From Taudactylus pleione (Eukaryota; Chordata; Amphibia; Anura; Myobatrachidae), in contig JAUIMM010000698.1 of NCBI GenBank assembly GCA_031769625.1, forward strand, positions 1,177,001-1,241,000: DNA of 64,000 nucleotides, read 5' to 3'. Made by a program: the position numbers and the translations under genes. Below, in pieces: positions 32,141 through 42,743 of this stretch. A model generated the notes under the pieces. It was not told the DNA's origin and did not search any database. It was given only the letters and a program-made list of their open reading frames with translations. Every line of letters begins with the position of its first letter. Position 1 is the stretch's first letter.

Positions 32141-32691
32141 GTTTGTCCAGGTCATACTTACTGACTTTCTGGCAGCCCCCTCTGGGAAAGGATATTCAGG
32201 TCGGTGCAGCAGGGGACATGGGGACATAGTAGCCCCGTCCCCCGCTTTGCAATGCCGATACTATCAGCATTGTAAAGCAGGGGGCAAGACTACAATCGCA
32301 TCATCTCTCAGGACCTTTTGCTTGCTAAGTGGGTGCTACCGGGTGGGTGCGTGGGGTCCATCCCAGGAGACTTGCATACTCTCACAGGGGGAAGGGAGTA
32401 GACAAGTATGGACCAGGTGCAAAGTTACCTGCATTTTATTTTGCTTTGCTCCCACCTCAGAATCAACCCCAGTGTCATCTGCAAGAATTGTTACTATTGT
32501 CTCAGACCTCTTACCTCAGCTGCTGTGGAAGTTAGTCCATTTTCTCCAACTATCATTCAGTTATAAGTAACAGACACGGGCGCAACAATGTTTTTAGATT
32601 GGGAGCAAGATTTAATTTTATACTGGCGCCCCTAAATCACTAAATGTCACCTCCTCAGGGGCAGCTGTAGTAATCCACCACATCACCTGCT
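32141..32691. other. Unassigned stretch between hAT elements
   Basis: No gene recognised. 'gcaatgccgatactatcagcattgtaaag' at 32248-32277 forms a small hairpin. Confidence 0.4.
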
Positions 32692-33836
32692 CAGTGGCGT
32701 AACTTCATCCCAGGTGCCCGGAGGCAAGATAAATGTTGGTGCCCCCCCCAAATTAAAATTTACCACCCCCCCAGCATCTATGCCAGCTCCAGCTGCCACC
32801 CCCCCCCTATGCAGTTCCTTTTATACAGTGCCCCCAGTAGTGGTTCCCCTATGCGGTGCCCCTTATGCAGCGCCTGCCTATGTAGTGCCCTCCAGTAATG
32901 GTCCCCCTATGCAGTGCCTCCAGTAGTGATCCCTCTATGCAGTGCCCCCAGTAGTGGTCCCCCTATGCAGTGCCCCCCAGTAATGGTCCCCCTATGCAGT
33001 GCCTCTAGTAGTGCCCTTTATACAGTGCCCTCAGTAGTGGTCCCCCTATGAAGTTCCTCCAGCAGTGCCCCCAGTAGTGGTCCCCCATGCAGTGCCCTCA
33101 GTAGTGGCCCTTCCTATGCAGTGACCCTTATACAGTGCCCCGTTATGTAATGCCCACAGTAGTTGGTCCCCCCTATGCAGTACCCCGTTATGTAGTGCCC
33201 CCAGTAGTTGGTCCGCCCTATGCAGTGCCCCATTATGTAGTGCCCCCAGTAGTGGGTCACCCCTATGCAGTGCCCCGTTACGTAATGCCCCCAGTAATTG
33301 GTCCCCCCTATGCAGTGCCCCTTACTTACCTGAAATCCCGTTCCTGTGCCCGCCACGTCCGCTCCTCTGTCCTTTCCCACGTGGCACTATGGGAGAAATG
33401 TCATCACGTTTCTCCCATCACCACTGCGGGAGCCAGAAGGCGGAGCTCATGAGTGAGCTCCGCCCAGCTCCCTCCGTGGATAAAGCGGCTAATGAGAGTC
33501 TATTTGACTCTCATCGGCTGTTAAAACAAACACATTGCCTGCGGCGATGTGTTTGTTACTGATCGGCGGGCAGGGGGGCTTCTGTTTACTCCGAAACGCC
33601 CCCTGCGTGTGTGTCGGGTGCTCAGGCAGGTCGTGGTGGTCACATGCTACGTGACATCCGCAACCTCCGGCAGCAGCAGGTCATGGAGGTGGAGCAGCGA
33701 TCAGCGGCGCTCCTTCTCCATGCAGCTCCACCTCAGCAGTGCCCAGGATGGCCGGGTGATAATGGAGCCAGATGCCCCCTTCAGGGCTGGCGCCCAGCAG
33801 CAAATGACTCCATTGTCTCCAGGAGTTCCGCCACTG
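32692..33836 (-). mobile_element. hAT element, relative of the 4871 element
   Basis: Ends CAGTGGCGTAACTTC and GAGTTCCGCCACTG are flanked by CACCTGCT (32684-32691) and CACCTACT (33837-33844), 7/8 identical. The pyrimidine-rich array 'ccctatgcagtgcccccagtagtgg' at 32800-33320 is the reverse complement of the G-rich array at 5450-6130. Then comes TTCAG/GTAAGT on the minus strand (GT at 33329-33328) and the GC-rich part with 'aatgagagtc-at-tgactctcat'. Length 1145 bp; no transposase. Confidence 0.88.
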
Positions 33837-33918
33837 CACCTACTTGATTAAAGAGATCAGTGGTATGTTTGCTTTTTGCTGATTTGGCCTCTATGCGGAC
33901 ATTACTGCTCTCTCCCAG

Positions 33919-34083
33919 TTTCCTTGCTCACAGACACTGTTACCGCACAGCTACAAGAACACATGCTGCCAATAGTGCGTCCCTGTACAGACAAGTTATC
34001 CAATCAGCAGCAAGAGACTACAGAGACAGGGCTACTAGAATTTGTACAGAAATTAATTGCCCCTTATGGTTCAATCCAACTAG
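33919..34083 (+). CDS. Candidate single coding exon of an unidentified gene
   Basis: A 165-bp open segment is bounded by a good 3' splice site (branch-like TTGCTGATT, pyrimidine tract and CTCTCCCAG ending at 33918) and a donor CTAG/GTATGAG at 34083/34084. It enters with two bases of a codon and leaves with one, so length is 55 codons and the phases match (1-1). The reading starts SLLTDTVTAQLQEHMLPIV and continues through RPCTDKLSNQQQETTETGLL to FVQKLIAPYGSIQL, with the amphipathic spacing of a helical-repeat protein. No family is recognised and no partner exon was found. It lies 82 bp beyond a hAT terminus, so a transposon origin is not excluded. Confidence 0.35.
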
Positions 34084-34387
34084 GTATGAGTTAGGTTGTG
34101 ACAGACGTTTTCACAGTGAACTAATACTGTAAAATACATTTGCAATCCAAATCCAAACTCGCATTGCTTTTTCAGAGGAATTTTGTGATTTTTGTGCGCA
34201 GCCCCTCGAACAGGTGAAATAGTAGGGAAAGATCTGTGTTTTAAATTATGTTGGGGCACAGTGCAGAACCTCTCTGGTACACCCCTCCCAACAAATAATC
34301 ATGCACTTAGAGGGATTTATATAGCATAATATGGCAAAGAAAGACATGTCAGTTTTCAGGTGTATTTCTCTAAAACGCTCAATAATG

Positions 34388-34936
34388 GGTTAAATGATGT
34401 GGGACAGGTATGTGGAGGTGTAAATGATGTGGGGGAGGTCCGTGGAGGTGTAAATGATGTAGGACAGGTATTTGGAGGTGTAAATGATGTGGGACAGGTA
34501 TGTGGTGATATAAATGATGTAGGACAGGTATGTGGTGATGTAAATGATGTAGGACAGGTATTTGGAGGTGTAAATTATGAGGGACAGGTACAGTATGTGG
34601 AGGTGTAAATGATGTAGGACAGGTATTTGGAGGTGTAAATGATGTGGGACAGGTATTTGGAGGTGTAAATGATGTGGGACAGATATGTGGAGGTGTAAAT
34701 GATGTGGGAGAGGTATGTGGAGGTGTAGATGATGTAGGACAAGTATTTGGAGGTGTAGATGATGAGGGACAGGTACAGTATGTGGAGGTGTAAATGATAT
34801 AGGACAGGTATGTGGAGATGTAAATGATGGGGGACAGGTATGTGGAGGTGTAAATGATGTGGGACAGGTATGTGGAGGTGTAAATGTTGTGGGACAGGTA
34901 TGTGGAGGTGTAAATGATGTGGGATAGGTATGCGAA
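34388..34936 (+). repeat. 30-bp minisatellite (GGAGGTGTAAATGATGTGGG)
   Basis: About 18 units of 30 bp, 'ggaggtgtaaatgatgtggg-acaggtatgt', with occasional 'acagt' insertions. Because 30 is divisible by three, both strands stay open (HHLHLHIPVP on the minus strand). These frames are array artefacts. Confidence 0.95.
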
Positions 34937-35687
34937 AGCATCGTATTGATGGCAGAGGGGTTTTCAAACTTGCAAATGAGTGGTAAAAGGTGTTTATTCC
35001 AACATTTTACAAACTTGTATAAAACACCAAAGATGTATTATAAAGACATTTTTCTGTTCCCCAAAATGCTGGAAAGACTTTAATTTGCTGAAACACAAGT
35101 GCTCGCTATTATTTTTCCACCATTAATAAAAAGTACAAAAATCAGCCACTTGACACTTTTTTAACCACTTGCCTGGCACGGTCCCTCTGCACACTTCATC
35201 CCTCCCCATGTGCCAATTACTGCTAGCAGTGATAGGGCAGCCCAGCGCCAGGACACCCACCCCCGGCGGCTGCAATGTGGACGGAGCAGTCAATGTTATT
35301 CCCTCCCCCATCTCTGCAGACCATACATGCCGACATTCAGCTCCCTCCTTCCGGGAGGGAGCTGAATGTCTGTGCACAGCGGGGGGCGTGGCCGGGTGAT
35401 GATGTAGTTTTAGGGGCGGAGCCACGCGATTGCGTCATTGTGGCTCCGACCCCTCTTCACAATGCAAAAAATATTGGCATTGTGCAGCAGGGGGAGGAGC
35501 CACGATGACGCGATTCAGCGCGAATCTCGTCATCAGGCCCCCCTGCTGCAGGGGTTTCTTGTAGTAGTTGGGGGGGCGGGTCAGGCGGCAGCCAGTAGGC
35601 TTACCTGCCTTTCCGGGGGGTAGGGAGTGGCACACGATAATCGGGAGGCTCCTGACCAGATCGGGAGGGTAGGCAAGCGTGCTGCAG
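34937..35687. other. Unassigned stretch with a strong hairpin
   Basis: GC-rich from 35230. It contains the hairpin at 35332-35370, a GGGGCGGAGCCACG repeat pair on opposite strands (35413 and about 35491), and a minus-strand donor-like CAG/GTAAGC near 35604. It is probably a MITE whose ends I could not place. Confidence 0.45.
35332..35370. repeat. 17-bp-arm perfect hairpin
   Basis: Arms GACATTCAGCTCCCTCC and GGAGGGAGCTGAATGTC are exactly complementary around a TTCCG loop. Confidence 0.93.
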
Positions 35688-35889
35688 ACCCTGCAACATG
35701 ACCCGTTCCATTAGGTACAAAATGTTCTGCTCCTGGACTGCACTCTTAATGTATGATTGCAGCCACCTGTGGTGAAACACCTGTCTCATCAATTAACTAG
35801 TTCAACACAGGTGACTGCAATCATACATTAGGTGGGAAGTCCAGGAGCAGAGCATGTTGTACCTAATGGAACGGGTCATGTTGGAGGGT
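35688..35889. mobile_element. ACCCTCCAAC-ended long-palindrome MITE
   Basis: About 202 bp. Left half ACCCTGCAACATGACCCG... is the inverted form of the right half ...CGGGTCATGTTGGAGGGT, with arms near 90 bp including 'ggtacaa-atgttctgctcctgga' and 'aatgtatgattgcag'. A second copy is at 37402-37602. The ends match the larger element at 3996. Confidence 0.85.
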
Positions 35890-36043
35890 AGGTCTCTGCT
35901 GTGTGATTCCCTCCCACAGCTCTGCTGGAGGCAGGCAGCCCAGGTCCCCGGGGAAATGGGAGCAAGCCCCACCCCCCATGTATACATTGCCCTCATTAGT
36001 GTACAGTACATAGGACCTACAGTATAAATAGCAGGGCCCTGGC

Positions 36044-36045
<2 letters not shown>

Positions 36046-36078
<33 letters not shown>

Positions 36079-36084
36079 GGATAT

Positions 36085-36123
<39 letters not shown>

Positions 36124-36163
36124 TGTATATATATACTCGGATATATATATATATATATATACA
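36046..36163. repeat. TA and GATA microsatellites
   Basis: (TA)n from about 36046 to 36076, TAGA repeats from about 36084 to 36122, and more TA at 36140-36162. Confidence 0.95.
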
Positions 36164-36739
36164 CGTCTGGTGGGGGTGCGTGGTGGTCTGGCATTGTCTG
36201 CAAAGGGTCCAGCTTGCATTACAGGGGTTCAGCGGTGTCCATGGCAAGGTGCGGGGGTCCAGCTGCGTCCGCAGCGGGGTATGACGGGGTCCGGCAGGGG
36301 TGTGGGAGGATCCAGTGATGTCCGCAGGGGGCTCCGACGTTGTGGAGAAGTAGCTGGTGAGAGAATGGCTGCAAAGCCACTCCCATGCCGCCAGTCATTG
36401 GACAGTGACGTCATGACACCAGCTCACATCATGAAGTAACGGCACATCCAAAATATTCTGGTTTTATTTATTTTTAACATTGATGTTATAGGTCATTTTA
36501 TTTTTATTATGGCGCTCCTGTACGATCAAGACTCGATATGGGGCCTCCGCTTAGTGATGGTATACTATACAGTATACTAGGGATGGCCACTGGCCATCGA
36601 TGGTTTGCAAACCGATGTTAATGAAATATTGGTGGCTGTGGTCTCAAACATTCGATGGTTTATATCGATGGTACAGCTGTCAATGTCCATCATTACAGTG
36701 TATCATAAGAATTGCTATTTTTATGGGAATCTGTATGAG
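36164..36739. other. Unassigned stretch
   Basis: Contains a loosely periodic GC-rich part (36170-36345, 'ggggtccagc-gtgtccgcagggg') that may be a decayed minisatellite. Nothing else is recognised. Confidence 0.4.
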
Positions 36740-37025
36740 ATGCCAGCGCTCGAGATCCCGGCTTTTGAAATCTTGACGCCAGCATCTCGAAAGGGTAAAC
36801 ATACTGACACTTGTTGATCAGTATGCTAACCCTTCCCCTCTCCCTAACCTAACCCCCATGTTTGGTGCCTAACCCTAACCTCCCCCTCCCCGATGCCTAA
36901 CCCTAAGAACCCGATACTTAGTTACGGTATCCCGGCGGTCAGGATGATGGTGCCGGGCTTCTGAATGGCATCAGGATTTTGGCGCCGGTAATAGGAGCGT
37001 CGGCATCCAGGCCGCCGGGATGCCA
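36740..37025. mobile_element. MITE with CCTAACCCTAACC-like interior, copy 1
   Basis: Outer parts hold CGAGATCCCGGC and ATCCCGGCGGTCAGG/GGCCGCCGGGAT inverted segments. The middle (36840-36910) has repeated 'cctaaccctaacc' phrases. Related elements are at 48195 and 50490. The telomere-like motif is internal and not an array end. Confidence 0.6.
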
Positions 37026-37401
37026 AACGCATACCTTTTTATGTTATACGATGTTTACATTTTTTTTTTTTTTAGAAAATGGTTTTGGATAACTTTTAAA
37101 AAGATGTTCTTGACCTAATTCAGTCATTAAAAAAAAAACAATTTCTGAGCGGTTTTTGGAAAAAAAATGTGTCAGTTAAGTGGTTGCAAACCTCCAGTAC
37201 TTTCCTTATTGCCACTAACAGCCTTCTATATGGCCCTGCTATCTCAGTTGCCACTTTTATGGGCTCCAGGGTTGCCCCACTTTTTCATGCGGTTCTCCCA
37301 GGTCGCATTTTATAAGTCATGCACCCCAGCCAAAGGTACAGCTAACTGAAATTTGTATTTGGATCTTACATTACTCAGGTGCACACTTTTGTGTGATGCA
37401 G

Positions 37402-37602
37402 ACCCTCCAATATGACTCCTTCCACCTGGTGCAAAAATCTCTGCTCCTGGACTTTCTACTTAATTATGATTGCAGCCACCTTGTCTGAAACGTCTTTCCC
37501 ATCAATTAACTAGTTCAACACAGGTGATGGCAATCATACATTAGGTGGGAAGTCCAGGAGCAGAACATGTTGTACCTGGTGAAAGGGGTCATGTTGGAGG
37601 GT
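37402..37602. mobile_element. ACCCTCCAAC-ended long-palindrome MITE
   Basis: ACCCTCCAATATGACTCC at the left mirrors GGGGTCATGTTGGAGGGT at the right. It shares 'ctgctcctggactt' and 'aactagttcaacacaggtga' with 35688-35889. Confidence 0.82.
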
Positions 37603-37653
37603 CTATATAGGCGAGTTTTATGAAACAAACTCGCAGCTAATTGATTTGAGGTG

Positions 37654-37760
37654 TAAAGGTGCATACACACGCAGCGATATTTTGGACGACAGACCGATAA
37701 CGGGGACAGACTGGACAATGTCTCTCATGGAGCGAATCGTCCCGTGTGTATGCAGCATTA
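37654..37760. mobile_element. GCATACACACG-ended short MITE
   Basis: TAAAGGTGCATACACACGC and GTGTGTATGCAGCATTA are inverted ends of a 107-bp element. A longer element with similar ends is at 40147. Confidence 0.65.
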
Positions 37761-38037
37761 GACTAAAAAATGTAATGTATAATAAAAGTACTTTCATGTT
37801 AAATTATCTCTGCATAGAACTCAGTTGTTATGAATAGATAATAACTGCATTCAGTATACAGATTAGTAAGTAATGTTCTGTGGTACTGAGCAATATTAAA
37901 AATGAGATATACTTACTAGGACAAACAGAATAGACTGTGCCTGCAAATTAGGCACAGTTGACTATATATATAAAATATGTATTACAAGTAAGCACGGAAT
38001 GCACAAGACAAGTATCCTGAGTGCACAAACTGCAGCT

Positions 38038-38120
38038 AAATGCGCATGCGCGGCCCGTAGGCAGACTGCTCCTGACGTCATGGTGCCCCGCCCCCTGCTG
38101 CCTGGCGCTGCTCTGTAACT
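38038..38120 (+). promoter_or_regulatory. Promoter-like motif cluster (NRF1, CRE, Sp1 forms)
   Basis: Within 60 bp are TGCGCATGCGC (NRF1-type, near 38040), TGACGTCA (perfect CRE, near 38073) and CCCCGCCCC (Sp1-type, near 38085), in a locally CpG-rich patch. Such clusters occur at TATA-less vertebrate promoters. However, GCGCATGCGC also recurs inside MITEs of this window, and no exon or transcript is evident. Tentative. Confidence 0.3.
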
Positions 38121-39118
38121 CGCCTTTGTTATTCCGAGCTCTCCGGCTGACACGGGGCAAGCTGCAAGACACGGACTGGATTCAACTCGACAAAACCGGG
38201 ATGCTCCAGAATCTCCTGTTATTCTCTTGCTATGTTAGCCCCAAGCTAGTTCCGGGGGTCTCTCAGTTACTGATTTACCTGGAATAGAGATCCTCTGCAA
38301 AAATCCTGCTACAGCATTTGCTCAATGTCATTAGCACTATAGTAACAGCAGTGTATGCGGGGCACAGTGCATGTTTACATTCATTAACATGATGGTTTCC
38401 ATATTTAGATGCAAATGACTTGGTAAAAGGAATAGCTTGGCAATGGGAGTGCATGTGGAGCAGTGGGTTCTGGTATGAAGCTGCAGCAGGTTGCATCTTG
38501 GTAGACAGAACAGCTGTAATAGTCTCTTCCTGCAGCTATTGCAAGCAATATATTTATTTTGTGTGCAGCTGTGATCTTCACGCACTGGTAATGGTCTCGG
38601 AGCTGTTGCATGTGACCATTTGTTTTGTAGCTGTGCCAAAACCTGCTTAATAGTATGTTTACAGAGCATCTTCACCTCCAACCTTTTAATAAAACATATA
38701 CAACCTGCTTCTTAGGGCCCCCTTATTGGATGAACCTGCTGCAGCCTTGCTGTGAGCTTGGTCCTCCTCATTATTTATTGCATGTTTGTTTTTAATTGCT
38801 TTTCCTAATTGCCTGATCTGACAGTCCCCCCTTCGGAGGCAGCAGGCAGAGAGCTAGGATCCTCTGGCAAACTCTCATCAAATATTGATTTCTTGCTAGA
38901 TGCTTTATACCTCTGCTGTCCTCCCATTAAGAGAAATGGGGAGCAGTTTGGAAGTCCCTGGGTTGGTAAGACACGAGATGTGTGAATATCAATGTAGGTG
39001 TCAGGCATCATTACATATTTCTACAGGAAAGCGGAAGGGTATTATCAGTTCTGAAGGTAAAAGCTCTTTATAATTAATCTACATTAAACATTTTCTCTTA
39101 AAATATGTTACAGACTAT
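38121..39118. other. Unassigned stretch
   Basis: No domain or transposon end recognised in about 1 kb. Could contain low-copy sequence. Confidence 0.4.
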
Positions 39119-39454
39119 GGGCATGATTCTATTCAACGCGATGTAAATAGCGCCGGGAGATAGCTCCCGGAGCTATTCAATTCATCGCGATGTTAGGTCG
39201 GGGAAGGCTCGTTCTCGCGCCTTAAACAGGGTGTTTAGGCACGATAAAGGGCATTCCCCGACCTCACTTCCCGGCGCGAGGCTGATTTCCAGGCGCGAAG
39301 GGCAGAAAAGGGCAGCCTTTTGTCGGATTTCTTCTCTCATCCCCGGAGGGATGAGAGAAGAAATCATTAGTCGGACTTGGCAGCGCGGTGTATTGAATAG
39401 CTCCGGGAGCTCACTCCCGGCGCTATTTACATCGCGTTGAATAGAATCGTGCCC
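39119..39454. mobile_element. MITE with 41-bp terminal inverted repeats
   Basis: Left end GGGCATGATTCTATTCAACG and right end CGTTGAATAGAATCGTGCCC are inverted; the match extends inward through 'cgatgtaaatagcgccgggag'. The interior holds a second hairpin 'cttctctcatcc-ccggaggg-atgagagaag'. Total 336 bp. No certain target duplication. Confidence 0.88.
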
Positions 39455-40146
39455 TTTGAGACTATCAATTTTAGTGACTTGCGAATTTGGGTGTCCTCTC
39501 TGTAATGAAGAGGTTTCTTGACATCATTTTGAATCCCCTTTAGTACTGTAGTACATATGTTTCCTGGGAGACTATTGTAATCTTATTGTTTTGGCAGCCC
39601 TTCTACATTTCAGATGACTAAAGAAGGACAAGTAATGGAGAAGGCTACCCACAATGCACCTGTACTGATATTCGTATTTTCTGATTTGATAATATACTTC
39701 AAATACCTTTGGTATATATCATGCTTTTTGTGTGATACAGAATTGTTGGCCTTTTTACTTCATTCTCATTCTCTTTTACCTGTTGCTATGTCATGTGTAT
39801 TGTCAGTGGACTCTTTAAAGTATCATACACCACTATTTGGCACCATCACTAGATGTTATATAAAGTCAGGGCCAGTGCTAGCTCTAGGGGCACACCGGCC
39901 GTTGGAAGCCCTCCGCACACACCTGTGTTACACCCACACCCCCTCTGCTAACTTTCAGGAGGTGGAGATGGGTTGGCACTCACTCCTTCTGGAACTGATC
40001 TGTCATAGCCAAGCGCCACACTCCCAGCATAGCACTGACATGGGTAAGCAGCAGCTTCACATATAAGATACTCGTACTGCTGGCTGCCTCTCCTTCATAT
40101 CAATAACCCTGTGGTGCCCACACATGGGGCTAGTAAAAATACTGGG
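39455..40146. other. Unassigned stretch
   Basis: No gene recognised. 'agggccagtgctagctctaggggc' at 39868 is reminiscent of a worn hAT end. Confidence 0.35.
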
Positions 40147-40463
40147 TTATGCTGCATACACACGGAACAACTTGAACAACCATAGATATCGTTTATAGAT
40201 TTCTCTCCAACTTTTTGTAGTGCAGGGCAAACAATTTTGGTTGTACACACTGATCGATATCTATGATAGATATTTTACAGGCAAATCTTTACAAAATCGT
40301 CCAAGTTGGCCTGCATGCATGAAAGACCATAGATATCGTTACCGTTCATGGGGGAATTCACAACGTTGGTCTTTGTCAGGTTGGTGACTGCAAAAAAGTG
40401 AACGATATGAACGATATTGTTCAAATCGCTAATAAAAGTCGTACCGTGTGTACGCACCGTTAG
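40147..40463. mobile_element. GCATACACACG-ended MITE
   Basis: TATGCTGCATACACACGG and CCGTGTGTACGCACCGTTA are inverted ends. Inside, 'accatagatatcgtt' occurs twice and 'atcgatatctatgat' in inverse, giving internal symmetry. Confidence 0.65.
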
Positions 40464-40927
40464 TGTTCACTCCGTCTAGTTGCACATAATATGGCATCAT
40501 TTTTTCATCCAAACACTCTAAACATGGCTTGGACTATTCTGTAAGCTGTGTATACTAGGTAGAGCAACAGTAATATAAAGTGCACCTCGCTGTCCAGCTT
40601 CTGCTCAGTAAGATGCAGGGACATCAACAGTCAGTGGGAGTGACAAGCATGGGAGTAACTACCATACGGGTCATTGCATGCCAAATAATCACAGCTCCCA
40701 GCCCGACCGTGTCAGATTTTCATGAAATGTGGTAGGATGATGGCATAAAGTAACTTTCATATGTAACATTTTAGCCTTCAGTGATACACGGTGTTCATGC
40801 TACAGGGATGCAAACATGACAAAAAAAAATTATACTTAAGTCATCTAAAACGAATCATAACTTTGCTTCTAATTGTGGTAGAACTTTCATGTTGATCTTG
40901 TTTTGAAGCTAAGGGACCATAGTTTTA
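40464..40927. other. Unassigned stretch
   Basis: No gene or repeat end recognised. Confidence 0.4.
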
Positions 40928-40929
40928 TA

Positions 40930-41342
40930 CAGGTTGAGTCTCCCATATCCAAAATGCTTGGGACCAGGGGCATTTTGGATATCGGAATATTCTGTATATT
41001 GGTATATTTGTATACCATAATGAGATCTCTTAGGAATAGGGCCCAAATATACACACAGAATGCATTTATGTGTTATATACACCTTATACACACAGCCTGC
41101 AGGTCATTTTATATAATATTTTCAATAATTTTATGGCTTAAACAAAGTTTGTGTACATACATGAAATTCAGTTATGTTTCAAATACACCTTATACACAGT
41201 CTAAAGGTACTTTTATACAATATTTATAATGGTTTTGTGCCATAAACAAAGTTAAACCATCAAAAAGCAAAGGTTTCACTATCTCAGTTATGGTAAAAAT
41301 ATTCCGTATTTCGGAATATTTGGAAATGGGAGACTCAACCTG
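40930..41342. mobile_element. Tigger-like (pogo/TcMar) MITE, 413 bp
   Basis: Ends CAGGTTGAGTCTCCCATATC and ATGGGAGACTCAACCTG are inverted and flanked by TA on both sides (40928-40929 and 41343-41344). The interior, including 'aaaatgcttgggaccag', 'ataatgagatctctta' and repeated 'atacaccttatacaca', closely resembles the known mammalian Tigger-derived family whose ends read CAGGTTGAGTATCCCTTATCC. That comparison is from memory of the family, not from a search. Confidence 0.8.
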
Positions 41343-41592
41343 TATTTAAATATTGACTTTTACATTTCAAGGTCACATGAGGGGACCTTTGACCTTGAAT
41401 ATCTTAAAAAGTATGTTTAATTTTTTGTACATAAAGTATATTATTCACTTAAATACAATCACTCTTTGCTGCTGTGTCCTTTAATATCAAATGGGTTGCA
41501 GCATTGAGTCTTAATGTACTTTTAACCCATTTGTCACTCTCTTGATCAAACTACCACTATTCACTGATAAACTGTATTAGGTAAACTGTCTT

Positions 41593-41914
41593 AAGGTGGG
41601 TACACACTGCAGATATATCTGCAGATGATGGTCATTTGTACAAACTGAACAGCCATCATCTGCTTGTGCCCTCGGGTCCCGCCTCCCTCCTCGCTGCTGC
41701 CGCTGAATGTGTGCCGACCGCCCGTACACACCTGCCGATGGACAGGTATGTCCGCAGACATATCTGTCCGTCGGCTGTGCAGCACAGCCAATGCGATATG
41801 TCCGTGAACGCCGGCATTCACCAACATATCTCTGGTACCCACTGGCCGACATGCAGCAGATATATTGGCCGATCAATTTATCGGCCAATGTATCTGTCAG
41901 TGTGTACCCAGCTT
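41593..41914. mobile_element. GGGTACACAC-type MITE
   Basis: AAGGTGGGTACACACTGCAG and CTGTCAGTGTGTACCCAGCTT are inverted ends of a 322-bp element. The internal 'gatatatctgcagatgatgg' aligns with the copy nested at 31748. Confidence 0.78.
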
Positions 41915-42479
41915 TAGTCCCTTCTATCACTAGTTCTCAATGTAGAACCTGCAGCCAGACTGAGAAGAACACAGTAGGATGGCCATTGACCATCAATAGT
42001 TTACAAATATCAGGTCCAGTGCACTTCTTAGGTCATAAATATATCTTTTATGTATTACTCTCTGGAGTATCTATAAAATATAACCTTTATTTTTAATACT
42101 TAAAATTTATGGTGTTCTAACATATGTCAAAATATTGGATAAAAACACAGTATAGAAAAGAATGTGAACAAGTTATATGAAATAAGTGATTAAAAAACTT
42201 CCTGTTGCTGCCGGTGAATTAAATCCTCTTTAGTGGTATATAACCATGTCATAATAATTCTGTTGGTGTATATGTCACCAATTGATTTCAGTGGATTACC
42301 TCAATGTCTGTTTATTTCTCTTAGAAATGTCTAATAATTGACAATACTTTATAAAAGATAAATCAAGCGCTTGAAATTGGATAGAGTAACAAATGTGTAG
42401 CACAATACCTGTAAAAAAGAAGGTGGTTAAATGATGTTTATAGCCACTTTTGTAAGTTGTTAGGACAAGCAGTGTACGG
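41915..42479. other. Unassigned A/T-rich stretch
   Basis: No gene recognised. 'ggatggccattgaccatcaatag' (41978-42000) resembles 36582-36602, suggesting a shared unnamed repeat. Confidence 0.4.
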
Positions 42480-42707
42480 GGTTCCGATATAAGCCGTTTC
42501 AGTGTCCGTGCGGTGGAAGGCAGCACTCGTAACTAACTTTCCCTATCTCTGCTTACCTTCCAATCTTCACGGCAGTTTTGCCGGCTGATTCCCTTCACGT
42601 ATATGTTCACTCCGTCTTCCGCTTACTGCAGTGCAGGGATAATTGATCCGTCTGTTCACTGTTGCGGTGCTGGAGCATGTCCTTCACGTGTGCTGTGTCC
42701 AAAGCTT

Positions 42708-42743
42708 TCCAACGCGTTTCAGGCACATATGCCCTTTGTCAAG
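42708..42743 (-). ncRNA. Degenerate hammerhead-ribozyme-like motif of the Penelope element
   Basis: On the minus strand CTTGACAA is followed by the hairpin AGGGCATATGTGCCT, then GAAACGCGTTGGA. Hammerhead ribozymes have CUGAUGA, stem II, GAAA. Here GAAAC and a stem II hairpin are kept, while the first core box has drifted (CTTGACA in place of CTGATGA). It lies downstream of the endonuclease in the terminal region, where Penelope-like elements are known to carry hammerhead motifs. With these core changes no self-cleavage is expected. The stem III and cleavage site partners are not confidently assigned. Confidence 0.4.

Noticed and set aside
34390..34941. 183-codon minus-strand open frame rich in HHLHLHIP
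   Set aside because: It is the translation of a 30-bp minisatellite whose unit length is divisible by three; both strands stay open.
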